From Megascapheus bottae (lineage: Eukaryota > Chordata > Mammalia > Rodentia > Geomyidae), in the NCBI GenBank assembly GCA_024803745.1, contig JANJXV010000013.1, forward strand, positions 13,885,501 to 13,949,500: 64,000 nt of DNA. The letters run 5' to 3'. The position numbers and the translations under genes are program-made. Below, piece by piece: positions 44,151 through 54,764 of the stretch. Each line of letters opens with the position of its first letter. The stretch's first letter is position 1. The notes under the pieces were generated by a model. The model was given only the letters and a program-made list of their open reading frames with translations. It was not told where the DNA came from and searched no databases.

Positions 44151-44959
44151 AGAGAAGAAATAGTCCCTGTCTCAGCCGAGACCCTTATATGAAAGAGGAG
44201 ACCTGTCACTTTTGGGGAGCCTGTAGTCTAGTAGGTGGAGACATCAGGTTCCTTATGTCACAGTGTCCAGAGAAAGCTGTGGGGGAACCCTATCTGCCTT
44301 TGAACAATTGTTTGAGAGCGTAAAAGCCCAGAATTCAACGTGCTGATACGGTCTGAGTCAGTCAGTGAGGGCTTCAGTACTACTTTCCAGAAGGTTATTG
44401 GAACTGAGCATGTTTGAGCTGGGCCTTGGAAGGAAGTCAAATGTAGCCTAGGATAGAGACAGATGTCTGAGCGACTAAAAGAGGGATCTTGGAGCCGTTA
44501 GCACTGTCTGGCTTTGGGTGACCATCCCTGGCCTCCAAACTTCTCAAACTGTCAAGTCACTTTTTATTTTTCTCATCCCATGGTCTTTGGGCTGAGTCGC
44601 TGTCACCATTGTTACCCTCTTTCCAATGTCCAAGGTTCTTCCAAGGTCTAAGATCATCTATGGAGCCCCTGCTCCAGGCATGGTTTTAAGTCTTGGGGGT
44701 CATTGTGGTGACCAAGTTGACTTCCTATGCTCCCACCTGGGAAGCCTGGGCCTGGCCACTCCCTTAGTGTTTCCCCTAGCCCAAACTGCACACAGTTCTA
44801 TTGGGTTTCATGTCTGCACTCCATTGGTATCATCTGGCTCTTACCAGAATAGGGGCTCTGCAGAGATGGGATCTGGGCCTCCCTATCCCCAGCCTTGTAT
44901 TCTGAGGTTGGCTTGGCCTGGTCATCCGATGTTTATAACTGCTTTGGAGGGTTGGCAGC

Positions 44960-45150
44960 ACAAATGCCATCTAGAGAAATTGAGGCTCAGAGCAAAGAGG
45001 GGACTGAAGGCATATTTTCATCAGAGCCTCCTCTTACCGATATTCCCAGAGGCCAAGAGAGGTTAGGTGGATGGTCCAGGTCACACAGTAAGGTAGCAGA
45101 GCCAGTACTATTGTCCAGATCTCCTGGCTGCCAGGCTGAACTCTGGCTCC
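44960..45150 (-). repeat. MIR
   Basis: GAGAAATTGAGGCTCAGAGC ... GGTCCAGGTCACACAGTAAG, with the usual CTGGCTGCCAGGCTG region after it; complement of MIR. Confidence 0.7.
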
Positions 45151-45200
45151 AGTACCATGCTGCTCTCTGGCTGGCCTCCGTGCTGCCTGTGGCGGGTAAA

Positions 45201-45213
45201 TGATTATTAATGA
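45201..45213 (+). promoter_or_regulatory. HOX/PBX-like AT motif
   Basis: TGATTATTAATGA within a G+C-rich, repeat-free stretch (45150-45330). It resembles composite homeodomain sites. Low certainty. Confidence 0.25.
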
Positions 45214-45711
45214 CCCCCCTGGCAAAGAGACAGGAAACGCTTCCCAGCCACAGCTGGGGAGCTGCTCCCTGCCAGTCTGACAAGCAAACCCTCCCTGGCC
45301 GGGGTGTTGGCATTGATGTAGTTTCCATTCCTCCTCACCTACTTTGCTTTTCTTAACTTATCTCCCCCAACCTATCTGACCTAGACCTCTCATAGGTAAA
45401 GGACAAGAAGAGACAGAGACAGAGCTTCCCCCCCCCCCACATTCTTGTTCCTCATCACTTTCTCCAGTCCCACTCATTTCTACTTTCTTACTCCTAAGAA
45501 GTAGATCTTCCTCTAGGAAGCCCTTCCTTGATACATGGCCAGTCCCACCAGTGGTTGCTTCAGTGAGATCAGAAGATACTGACTCTCCCCCACTGTGGAG
45601 TCTGTTCTTATCTGGATGGCTTTTTCTGGTGGCCCCTGGGCTGGCCTAGGTACTTTCTGAAGCCTGGATCTAATTATTGTCTTAGGACTGATCTATAGAA
45701 GATGCTACTCA

Positions 45712-45822
45712 CAAGTGGTGGTGTGGCTCAAATGATAGAGTGCCAGACTTGAGGAGAAAAAGTCAAGTAAGAACACAAGGCTCTGAGTTCAAGCCCAGGA
45801 CTAGCATTAAAAAAAGAAAAAA
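45712..45822 (+). repeat. Truncated SINE (3' half)
   Basis: GGTGTGGCTCAAATGATAGA through CTGAGTTCAAGCCCAGGAC and an A/G tail; only the second half of a dimer or composite element is present. Confidence 0.7.
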
Positions 45823-45829
45823 AAGATAT

Positions 45830-48320
45830 CCCCATTACCTCTTCCAAAAGGTCTTCAGCCAAGTCCAGGGGTCTTTATCACCTCTGAGCATTCTTGCCTC
45901 ATCTATCCAAGCCGTATACTATGGACCTCCATAGATAGCCTTCATAGATGGACATAGTGAGCAACTACTGTGTGCCAACAGGAAGAATGGGTAGAGAAGA
46001 GTGAGATGTAGCCCTTAAAGCTCCCCACATCTTCCTAAGCAACACTACATCAGAGTGGTGGTAACTCAGAACTAGGTGCCAGGCTGAGAGTGGGGAGGGT
46101 ATATAGATGGAGGCTGCGCTGGTAGTGTGGGCAATAACGAAGAGATAAACTCATGCCAAGGTGGGGTCCCTCATTTAGCACAGAGTGGGAAGAAGACAAG
46201 TTGGGAACTCAGGAACAGTGAATCTGAGAGCTAAAGGATGGATCAGGAGCAAGTTCTGGAAGAGTGAAGGGCAGATGGTAGCTGAAGGAGCTTGGTGCAG
46301 ATAGAATGAGGAATACTTGTGTCCATTGGTCACACAATTTCATGCATGGATCTGGGTTCTGGACCACTGGGTGACTGAATGGATGGGGTTGAGGAGATGG
46401 GACATGAAGCTTCAAGAGATCAGATATGGGCCAAGTTGTGCCAGACTTACAAGCTATGTTCAGATCTGTGGATGTTTTCCAGTGGGAAATACCCCAAGGG
46501 AAGGAGTCAAAAGGAGTTTGTGAGGGAGATTCCTGGACCACAGGTGGAAGTGAGGGTTCGAGGCCTAAGCAGGGAATAATCAAAGGATGGGTGGTGAGGG
46601 GCATCTGGGACGTGGAGAAGGGATTTGATCAGCTTCAGAGGTGGAGGTAAGGGAGCAGAATGTGCTGCTTGAGTATCTTCTGTATACCACAAACCCTGTA
46701 TGAGGTCAGGAGGGAAGACAGTGAGTCCTGCTCCTGGGGGAGATTGAAAGGTCCTAGTAAGGCGCCCCCACCCCCTCCCCAGGAACTCACCAGCTTTGAA
46801 GTTAGCCAGAGACTAGGTTATCAGGACTGCTCAGGACTATGAAGTCCTCAACCTGAACTGTGGGAATCTCAGGGTCTGCTCCGGGCGAAGAATATTCAGA
46901 ACTCTAAAGTTTAAAACAGGCTCTGAAATGTAATGCTTAATAAAAATTCAAGTCCAAAAATGTGCGGGTGCCTTCCAGAATGAGTAGATTTATGAAAATT
47001 TATGAAAATGCTAAACGTTCATGATCCTGCTCATGTAAATGGCAAGCCTCAGCTGCTTTTCTGGACTTTGAATCAGGCTACCTTGAAGTGCTCTCTGATA
47101 GAGAGAGGGGCAGGCAGTCCTCCCAGGGCTAGGCCCTTCTTGGTCCAGGATCCTCCCCTCCCCTCCATGTGCGTGGCTGGGAAAGGGTGATCATTTTTCT
47201 CCTTTTTTTTTTGTCTCTCATCCTGAAGAAATCGAGAATTGGTCATATGTACCCCTCTTCATGGTTGCTTAAATCTGGTAGGGGAAGAAGCCAGTAAGCC
47301 CGGAGAGAATTGAAACACAGCATCACTCAGCATAAACATGGGCATCTCAGAATGTGAAAGTTGCGCATTTTCCAGAATACCAGGATGCTAAGGTCTGACT
47401 TTGCAATCTTGGGGTTGGACAATGCTTGGCCCCTAAACTGCATTTTTTGGTTACCTGTCAAAGGAGGAAGTTGAGCTCTAAGGCCTGTGTGAGCTATTGC
47501 TCTAGGGGAGTGTGATTTGAGACTCTGTGATTGTCAGCTAGGGGCTTGTACACCAGGATGATGCTAGCTTTCTATGACTCTTAGCAACCAGCCAGGGTGA
47601 GGTGGGTGTGGGATTGTGGGATGCTGACATTCTGTGACTTTAAGATGCTGAGACTCCTGGAGCTAAAGATGCGGACATTCTGTGCATCCAGGATTCTAGG
47701 ATTTGATGATTCAATGATGCTAAATGGGGCTGCTGGGAAGAGCTGCAGCCACCTGCCTTGTTAATGTCAATGTTCAGTTATTAAAGACATAACAAGAAGC
47801 AATGGAGACAGATAGTATGGGGTGTCAGGCACTCTCTCCCACCCTCAGTGAAGGAGAGAAGTAGGAGCCCATGCACCAGCTTTAGAGGAGATGGGAGACC
47901 CTTTCAGCCTGGTTGTACAGGCTTTGACCTGCCACAATAGACTCGTGTGCACATGAGAGATTTGCTAGTTCCTAAGTTGGACAGGCTCAGGATCGCTTCC
48001 CTTCCTCCTGCCTCCATTCTCCAGCCATTTAAGACCATGGCGGGGAGGTATACCCTAACTCCCTGCCCCCAAAGTCTCTAGGCAGAACATTAGAGAGCAG
48101 AGGAAGGAGAGGCCTGCTCACCCACTTCCCTGACAGCAGGCTGAGGGGAAAACAGGACATGAGCACTTCCTGGACACAAGCGCAGGAACCCTGTATGAAG
48201 GCTTGGGACCCAGAGCTCAGATACAGGTGGAGGCCAAGCTAGCCAGACAGTCTTTTCAGCCTTCTAGAACCCATTTCTAGAAGGGTGAACTTATAGAAAC
48301 CGAGCATGGCTGCACATGTC
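45830..48320 (+). other. PDE2A intron 2 segment, no gene seen
   Basis: About 2.5 kb without recognisable exon or young repeat. Confidence 0.5.
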
Positions 48321-48327
48321 CAAAGCC

Positions 48328-48344
48328 TTTTTTTTCTTTTCTTT

Positions 48345-48408
<64 letters not shown>

Positions 48409-48414
48409 TTTTTT
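48328..48414. repeat. (TTTC)n microsatellite
   Basis: About 17 tetranucleotide units flanked by T-rich ends. It produces a low-complexity Phe/Leu/Ser frame. Confidence 0.93.
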
Positions 48415-48419
48415 AGTCT

Positions 48420-50640
48420 AGGGGCTCATAGATCAAAGCTAGACTGCAATAAGTCTTTCTGGGTCCACAGGTGCTCCTCTTTGCTCCCAGCCTTCACCTT
48501 CCCCTTTCCCTGGGACACCTGGGCCATAGATGTGGAGGCAGAATCCAGGTCAGAGGGCAGCAGGCCTGTCTGTCATCCCTTCCGTCTTTCTCCTTTCACA
48601 GCCCAGATGGGGCTGGGACAGCTGCTCCCTGTGTTACACAAGGCTCCATTGTCTGCCTCCTGTCTTGACCCTAAGAACAGGGAACCCTCCCCAGCTGCCC
48701 AACCCAAGTGTGCTTTCCCAGGGACACTCTCCTTCCTCCTCTGTCACCCCTCATCCTCCTACCATCCCTTCCCACCTGCCTGTCCCCAGCTCTCTCCTAA
48801 TTCCTGTTACGTCTCCATCTTCAGCTCTCTTGGTGTGCAAACCTCTTCAACCGACAAACTGGGAAGGGCTAGAGCAGACTATCGAGTCCCACCGTTTCTT
48901 TTAGATGGCTTAAAGAGGGGACAGTCCTGTCTAAAGTTGCGCAGGTGGCTATCAGAGCTCCATGACAGACCCTTCCTCCTGAGCCACGGATGTTCTTTGT
49001 CTTTGGCCTCAGGTAGTCAAGCTTTACTGACTGACCATGTGAGGTCTGCCTTGGAGCTGAGCCCACAAGCACCTCCTGGAATGCGGTGTGCTTCTCTCCC
49101 AGCCCTTCCCCATAGCCTTGAGTAGTTTTTCCTTTTCCTTTTCTCCTAGACCTCCCTCTTCTCCACTGTTGACCTTTACCTTCCATAGACCCTGCCCTTG
49201 GAACCCAGCCTGGAGTTCAAGCTTCCATGAGCCTATGCACATCATGGGTACATACAGTTCCCAGGCTGACCTATAGCTAGAAGGCCACCCTGGACCAGTG
49301 TGTTTCTCTGAAGCTCCACACGCCACCTCCAGGAAGCCCCTCCAGAACACAGCAGAGCAGCTCCATCTCTGTAACTCCTTGGGTAACAGCTGATTTTTGT
49401 GAGCCTCAGTTCCTCCCTGGAGCCTCCGCTCTGTGTAGGGCCCCTCCCTCAGTGGATTCAGGAGAGACTCTGTTTCATGTGGCTGGGTGGGAAGAGGCCG
49501 TAGGTCCCCAGAGAATGGACATGGGACAATGGGCAGGCAGTGATAGATGTTGCCTCTTCCCCATAGCAGGCCCTGCCCAACCCTGACCTCCCTGACTGGT
49601 GTCTGGGGCACAGCCTTGGGCCTCTCAGCATTAGGTTCCTGTGTGATCCTCAGAACAAGACCAGAAGTTCTGATGTCCCAATGGCAATTCTCTGACTGGA
49701 CACTATGGGGTGTGGCCTCGTTGGCAGTTGGTGCAGACTCCCAGGCTTGTGGGGGTGGGTGTGAGCTAGGTTTCTCTGGTTGTGCCAGGAAGCAGGCAGA
49801 AGCCAGAGTGGGGCCAGGAACTCCCACCTCCAACCGCAGACCACGTCCCCACACATCCCGTCAGAAAGTGGAGGGAAGGAGGCAGGATTAAATTGTGCCC
49901 AGGTCTAGGGGTGGTGGTTGGCCTGAGAGGCAGCTGGAGAGGAGGCGGTCTGGGTGACACAGTGGGGACCATAGGGACAAGGAGGCTCACAGTCTGTGGA
50001 CAAAAGGGCTGGCCCTGGGGTCAGGCACTTATCTGGGCCTTCGTCATTTCCTCCACCGGACACTGCTGGGTGAGTGGGGTCATCGCACAGAGGGAAGGAA
50101 TAGTCCCGAGCCAGCGCATGCCAGGCCCTTTAGTAGTGAGCCACCAGAGTAACCTTGACACACCCTGGGCTGCACTCACCCTCCTCTATAGGTCCAGCCA
50201 TACTGCCTTAGTCATTCTGACTGTGACCATTGTCGGTCCCACGCCACATGTCACACTCAGACCCAGCTGCCAATGCACCCACACATGGAGACTCCCCCCA
50301 CAGGACATGAGAGACAACCAGACACCCTGACAGCCACTGCTCAAATGTCCACACACCAGGTGCAGCTACTGTCACCCCTGTGGTCACCCAAGAAGAGCCA
50401 GACATTCCAGCATCTGTGGGCAGGTATCCAGTGCTGGGTGAGAATAAGTGATGCCCCATAAAGGGCGGTCAGAAGCCCTCTTCCCTCAGGCTGGACCATG
50501 CTCTCCCCAGGCTTGCTGAGTGCCCAAGGCTGTTTATTTCCTAGCAGGGATGGGTGTCTTATCTCCCCCCTGCCCCTCCCCTTCCCCCTCCCTGTCCCCA
50601 CCACAGGCTTCCCAAGCTGCCAAATCAAATCAGCCCCTGC
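48420..50640 (+). other. PDE2A intron 2 segment, no gene seen
   Basis: About 2.2 kb. Long frames on both strands (48316-49125 and 49024-49854) are unsupported by domains or splice logic. No repeats recognised. Confidence 0.5.
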
Positions 50641-50870
50641 ACTCGCGCCAGGCTGGCATGGCGGCCAGCAGCTGACGGGAACCGAGCCAGGCTCAGAATA
50701 TCCCACCGCCTGTCCGATGCCTGGGCAGGCTTGAGGCTGGGGGCAGGGAGGGGCAGGAGCTTGCAGCTGCCCCTGGGCAGTGCCTGTCAAAGAAGCTCGG
50801 GTTCTCGAAGCTGCCAGGGTGGTAGTTTCTGAGCCAATGAGTGGGCGTGTCTGCCGAGCCCTAGGTTGCA
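50640..50870 (+). promoter_or_regulatory. Possible promoter/enhancer block upstream of the PDE2A1-like exon
   Basis: A G+C-rich, repeat-free block with GAGCCAATGAGTGGGCGTGT (CCAAT box next to a KLF-like GGGCGTG, about 50831-50850), 500 bases before the PDE2A1-like segment. A promoter role is inferred. Confidence 0.3.
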
Positions 50871-51356
50871 TTCACTGCCAGCACTTGGAGAAGCTGTGGA
50901 AATGTGGGTAGGGGGTCCAACTGGTGCCCAGAGGACTTGGTGCCAGGCTGGGGTGGTGGCTCACACAGGAGTCCATGTTCATTTGGAATTGGCCGCATCG
51001 CTGGGCTGGGGGCCCTCTGGAGGCTCATTGAGTATGAGAGGTGGACCTTACCAGATCCCATTACTGAACTCTGCGGGAGTTCCCAGGGGAGAGGAAGAAG
51101 TTCCGAGGGCCTCAAAGGGATAAAGATGTAATTGTTTTGACTTCTTGGGAGTGCTAGGCAGAAAGAAAGAACTTACCTCAGCTGTCAGAGTCAAGTATAT
51201 GGCACAGCCAGAGATGCCTCTGCAAAACAGAGAGCAAGGTGTCTGGAGAGACAGAAGGGGGTAACCAGGCAAGACTTGCTGGGAGCTGCGGGGAGGGCAG
51301 GCTGGGGAGAAGGGGAGAAGGCGTGGCAGGCCTCAGTCCTTGGCCTTCTTGTCTCT

Positions 51357-51422
51357 GCAGCCAGCCAGGACCCTCTTGCACAGGAGCCAGAGCCCCCAGG
51401 GAGTAGAGACGACCGACTGGAG
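51357..51422 (+). pseudogene. PDE2A: PDE2A1-like N-terminal exon remnant without start codon
   Basis: The frame reads AASQDPLAQEPEPPGSRDDR then LE, and stops at a GAG|GTGAGAG donor in phase 0. It resembles the bovine PDE2A1-specific N-terminus I recall (…AASRDLFAQEPVPPGSGDG…), about 14 of 22 positions by eye. That N-terminus also joins in phase 0 to the common DALLSLG exon. In this sequence no ATG precedes it in frame before the stop at about 51261. Bases before it (CTTCTTGTCTCTGCAG) look like a splice acceptor. Used as an internal 62-base exon (51361-51422) it would shift the frame after PDE2A2 and meet a stop after PDE2A3. It is most likely a decayed first exon; non-AUG use or a spliced leader remain possible. 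Confidence 0.6.
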
Positions 51423-51424
51423 GT

Positions 51425-52390
51425 GAGAGCTCAGTGGAGGGAAAGAGCGGGTGGGCTTGGGGGGTGGTGGGCGCAGGATGAGGGTAAGCCGGACTGCTGC
51501 CCTCACCCCGGGGGAGGACTGGGAGGCTGGAGCCGCATCCCAGCCCCAACCCCTCCAGCCTAGGTTGACCCTACAAAAGAGACCTCTTCTTGCTATACAC
51601 CGCTGGAGTTCCCATCCCCTCAGCATCCACCTCCCCCAATCACCTGGGGACCATTTCAGACTCCTTTCTCATCCTCCACACCCAAACCCACAATCCCCCC
51701 ACCGTGTCAGTCCCCTGCACAAAGCACGCCCTGATCTCATTTCCTCCCCATTCCTGCTGCTCACAAGTGCTGCCTCCAACAGCTTCCCTGGACACTCACT
51801 GCCTGCCTGCTTTCCCTTGTCCCCATCCTCCATGTGGCTGCCAGGGATCCTTCAAATACACAAACATGAACTGGTTATCCTCCTGCTCAAAAATTCACCA
51901 TGCTCCCATCAACGCGCCCTCCTGCTGCCCCTCTGAATCTCTGGTCATAGTCCCCTTCATCCATTCCTGCCTCCCCAAACCCCTGCCCTCCATCTTAGCC
52001 TCCTAAACCCTTCTGGGCTCCGCTCTAGCCTCCCTCCTCCGGGCGTCCTCCCTGCCTCTCCATCACTCCAGACCCAGCTGGCTCACGCTCCCTCCTCTGA
52101 GCTCTCCTGCCTGGCAGTCAGATGCGGTGGCATTCTGCTATCTGTTGCCCACTGTGTGTGCCACAAGTGCCCCGTTTTCTCCATCCTGTACTACTTATGT
52201 ATGTCTGACTCACCCTCTATGAACTGTGCACTCCCTGAGCTTGAGGGACCATGTTTTTATTATTCCCAAGGTTCCACTGATGAGAGGGGTGCTAGCCCCA
52301 GCCCTGATTATGTCTTTGGAGGCTCAAAGGAATCTTCCCTGTTCAATGAGGAAGAAAAATGAGGTGGGCTGTGGATGTTGGAGATTGCCA
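51425..52390 (+). repeat. L2 LINE fragment within intron (51720-52270) and flanks
   Basis: TGGTTATCCTCCTGCTCAAA and GAACTGTGCACTCCCTGAGC then TTGAGGGACCATGTTT follow L2 order in sense orientation. The flanks show nothing else. Confidence 0.55.
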
Positions 52391-52393
52391 CGG

Positions 52394-52394
<1 letters not shown>

Positions 52395-52472
<78 letters not shown>

Positions 52473-52484
52473 AGAGAGAGAGAG
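52395..52484. repeat. (GA)n microsatellite
   Basis: About 75 pure bases plus a short GGGAGGGA interruption, running into TGTGCGTG sequence. Confidence 0.93.
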
Positions 52485-52918
52485 TGTGCGTGCTCGTGCA
52501 TGCATGCATGTGCACATGTATACAACTCATGAGTCTGCCTCTGAGCCGCAGGCCAGCTGCGAGGAGGCAGAAGCTCCTCTTGTGCCATCCCCCATCAGGG
52601 CCAGGCGCTTTGGACAAGCTCTCCCTAACTCTCACCACAAGCGAGGAGGCAGGGCTGCTATCACTTTTCATCCAGGGAAGCATAGGCCCAGAGAAGGTCC
52701 TAGAAGGGGGATCAGGGAGGAGTTGGCAGTAAAGTCCAGCTGCCTCCCTTCACAACCCCTGCCACAGCTGGTGGGTGAGACAAGAAGGAGATGCTCCCTG
52801 AGCCTTATGGGGGCTTAGCATGGGCTCCAACATGGGGCCAAGGCTGAGAATGTCACTCCTAGGGGGACGCAGCTCTGTTGCTGAGCACTGGCCAGAAGAG
52901 AGGGAGGGGAGGGCCTGG

Positions 52919-52944
52919 TGAGTCATTATTAATTTATTTATTGC
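52919..52944 (+). promoter_or_regulatory. AP-1/MARE-like site beside homeodomain-like AT motif
   Basis: TGAGTCATTATTAATTTATT combines an AP-1 heptamer (TGAGTCA, 52919-52925) with ATTAATTTATTTATT, inside G+C-rich intron. Confidence 0.3.
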
Positions 52945-53669
52945 CATGGCATTCCCCAGGGGGTGGGAGCTCCCCCCCAGAGCCAGGACAGATGGTGTTC
53001 CTGGGAGCCGGTGGTGTCTCAGCAGTCTCGGCCATTCGCCAAGAAAGACTGCATTTGTCACCCACCCAGGAAGCCAGGAAGGGAGAGTATTTGGAAGAGT
53101 TGAGATTCTCCTAGGTAGTGGGGCTGGGTCCCAAGGGAAAGAGCCCAGCTCCTGGCTCTTTGTTTATGCCACTGTTGGGTCCATTGGCCCTGCTCTCAGC
53201 AAGTTCAAGTTCTAGCCCTTTCCCACTCCACCAACCTCATCTTCTTCACCAGGCCTCCTGGGATCTGTTCCCAGCCCTGGTATCTCAATCTGACTTTCCT
53301 TTGTCTGGATCCTGCTGCCTTGTCCCTCTGAGGATCTTATGCCAATAAGCACCACAGCTCTGTCTTTCCTCCCTCTTCCCCTCTCCTCCTGCCAACCAGC
53401 TCCAAAAATGGTCAATGCTTGGCCTCCCGGCAGAGCCTGCTTTGTATCTGGTATGTCACCCTGAGTGGCCAGGCCCATGCTCAGTCCTTCTGAGAAGAAG
53501 GGCTACTTTAGGGCCTTCTTCAGAACATGGCGGATGGGATCAGAGGGAGCGAGCCTGAGGGTATTGCTCACAGTAAGAATAGCTGGAGGGAAGGAGGAAA
53601 GGAACTGGGGAGCTTGCTGATGACCCTCTTGTCACTTAGATCCTGAGGAAAGTGCATCTTAGAGTGTGC

Positions 53670-53850
53670 AGACCATGAGTCAGGTAGGTATGGCTTCAAG
53701 TTCTAGCTTCTCACTTCCCCATGGGTGATTGGGCCATTGGATTAACCAGCCTCAGCCTTAGTCTCCTCTCCTGCAAGGAGGAATGAGAACCTCCGTGGTG
53801 ACTGAGCAGGATCACTACTGTTGGGTGTTGGTATAGAGCACTGTAGGGAG
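53670..53850 (+). repeat. MIR
   Basis: CCTCAGCCTTAGTCTCCTCT, GCAAGGAGGAATGAGAACC and the upstream ATGAGTCAGGTAGGTATGGC head region. Confidence 0.55.
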
Positions 53851-54479
53851 AAGGCAAAGAGTTTGAGCCATAGCAGGCCCTTCAGAGAGCTGTCCCCTCC
53901 ATGTTCCTTTACAACATGCAATACCTGGAGCCAGAAATAGGGTGTACCCTCAGGAGACAGGGTGTGTGACAGGGCTGGACAGGAGCTAGTAGAGGTTCTC
54001 CAGGCATGGCACGTTCTCCTGGCACTGGTTGGGTGGCAGCCAGGGAAGCAGCACCCTCCTCACTCAACAAGCATGGATTCAGTACACTCTCTTGGAAAGG
54101 CTCCCTGACCCCTGGCCAGCTCAAGGGGGGTAGAGCTCTTCTGGCTAAAATCAGGACCCTGGTCTCTGCTTCATCCCCCCACCCCCTGACTCTCTTTCTA
54201 GAAGTCAAGGCCAAGACAATTCAAGTTGACAAGTTGGCAGAGACAATCCACATCGAGTGGATGCCATCTCTGTGTTGGCTCTCAGGGACCGGATAGGGTT
54301 CTGGTATCTCCCTCTGGGCAGGCATACATATCCACACCAAGGCAGCCCCAACCCTGGCTCCTCCATGGCTGCCCTTCTGATAAAGACCATACCCTCTTAG
54401 CATGGCAAAGCAAGATCCCTTCATACCCATTCTTTGCTTCTGAATAGCTTCAGTCATGTGGCCATGTGTTCACTCTTTT

Positions 54480-54760
54480 ACTCTTCCGGCCTCCCTGACC
54501 CACACTGACTTTTCTGTCTGTCTTTCTTTTCTGTCTTTTCTGACTTTCCCTTTACTCTCCACCTGCTCTTTAAATGTCACCTCCTCTGTGGAGTACTCTC
54601 AGATGTCTCCTTTCACCTCAAGTTGGGTCACCAGTGCCAAGTTTCCAAATGTGCCTTTAGGCAACTTGTTATATATCTCCTTTCTCCAGTGGTTGTAAAC
54701 ACCTTCATCTCTTGGGCATAGGCCTGGGATATAGTAAGTGCATACTGAAGAATGAATGTG
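54480..54760 (+). repeat. L2 LINE 3' fragment
   Basis: TTTAAATGTCACCTCCTCTG, later GGGCATAGGCCTGGGATATA then GTAAGTGCATACTGAAGAAT, the expected L2 3' end. Confidence 0.65.
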
Positions 54761-54764
54761 AGCA

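Larger units (their letters stand above)
44155..45705 (+). other. PDE2A intron 2 segment, no gene seen
   Basis: Holds an MIR (44960-45150), a homeodomain-like block (45201-45213), a C-run (45429-45440) and an L2-like patch (45515-45560). No exon. Confidence 0.55.
52490..54475 (+). other. PDE2A intron segment, no gene seen
   Basis: Holds a factor-site-like AT stretch (52919-52944) and an MIR (53670-53850). No PDE2A GAF-A exon found. Confidence 0.55.

Noticed and set aside
48316..49125. 269-codon + strand frame
   Set aside because: It begins in a (TTTC)n microsatellite and continues through intron with no recognisable motif.
49024..49854. 276-codon minus-strand frame
   Set aside because: No family resemblance, no splice context and no promoter; probably chance in a stop-poor stretch.
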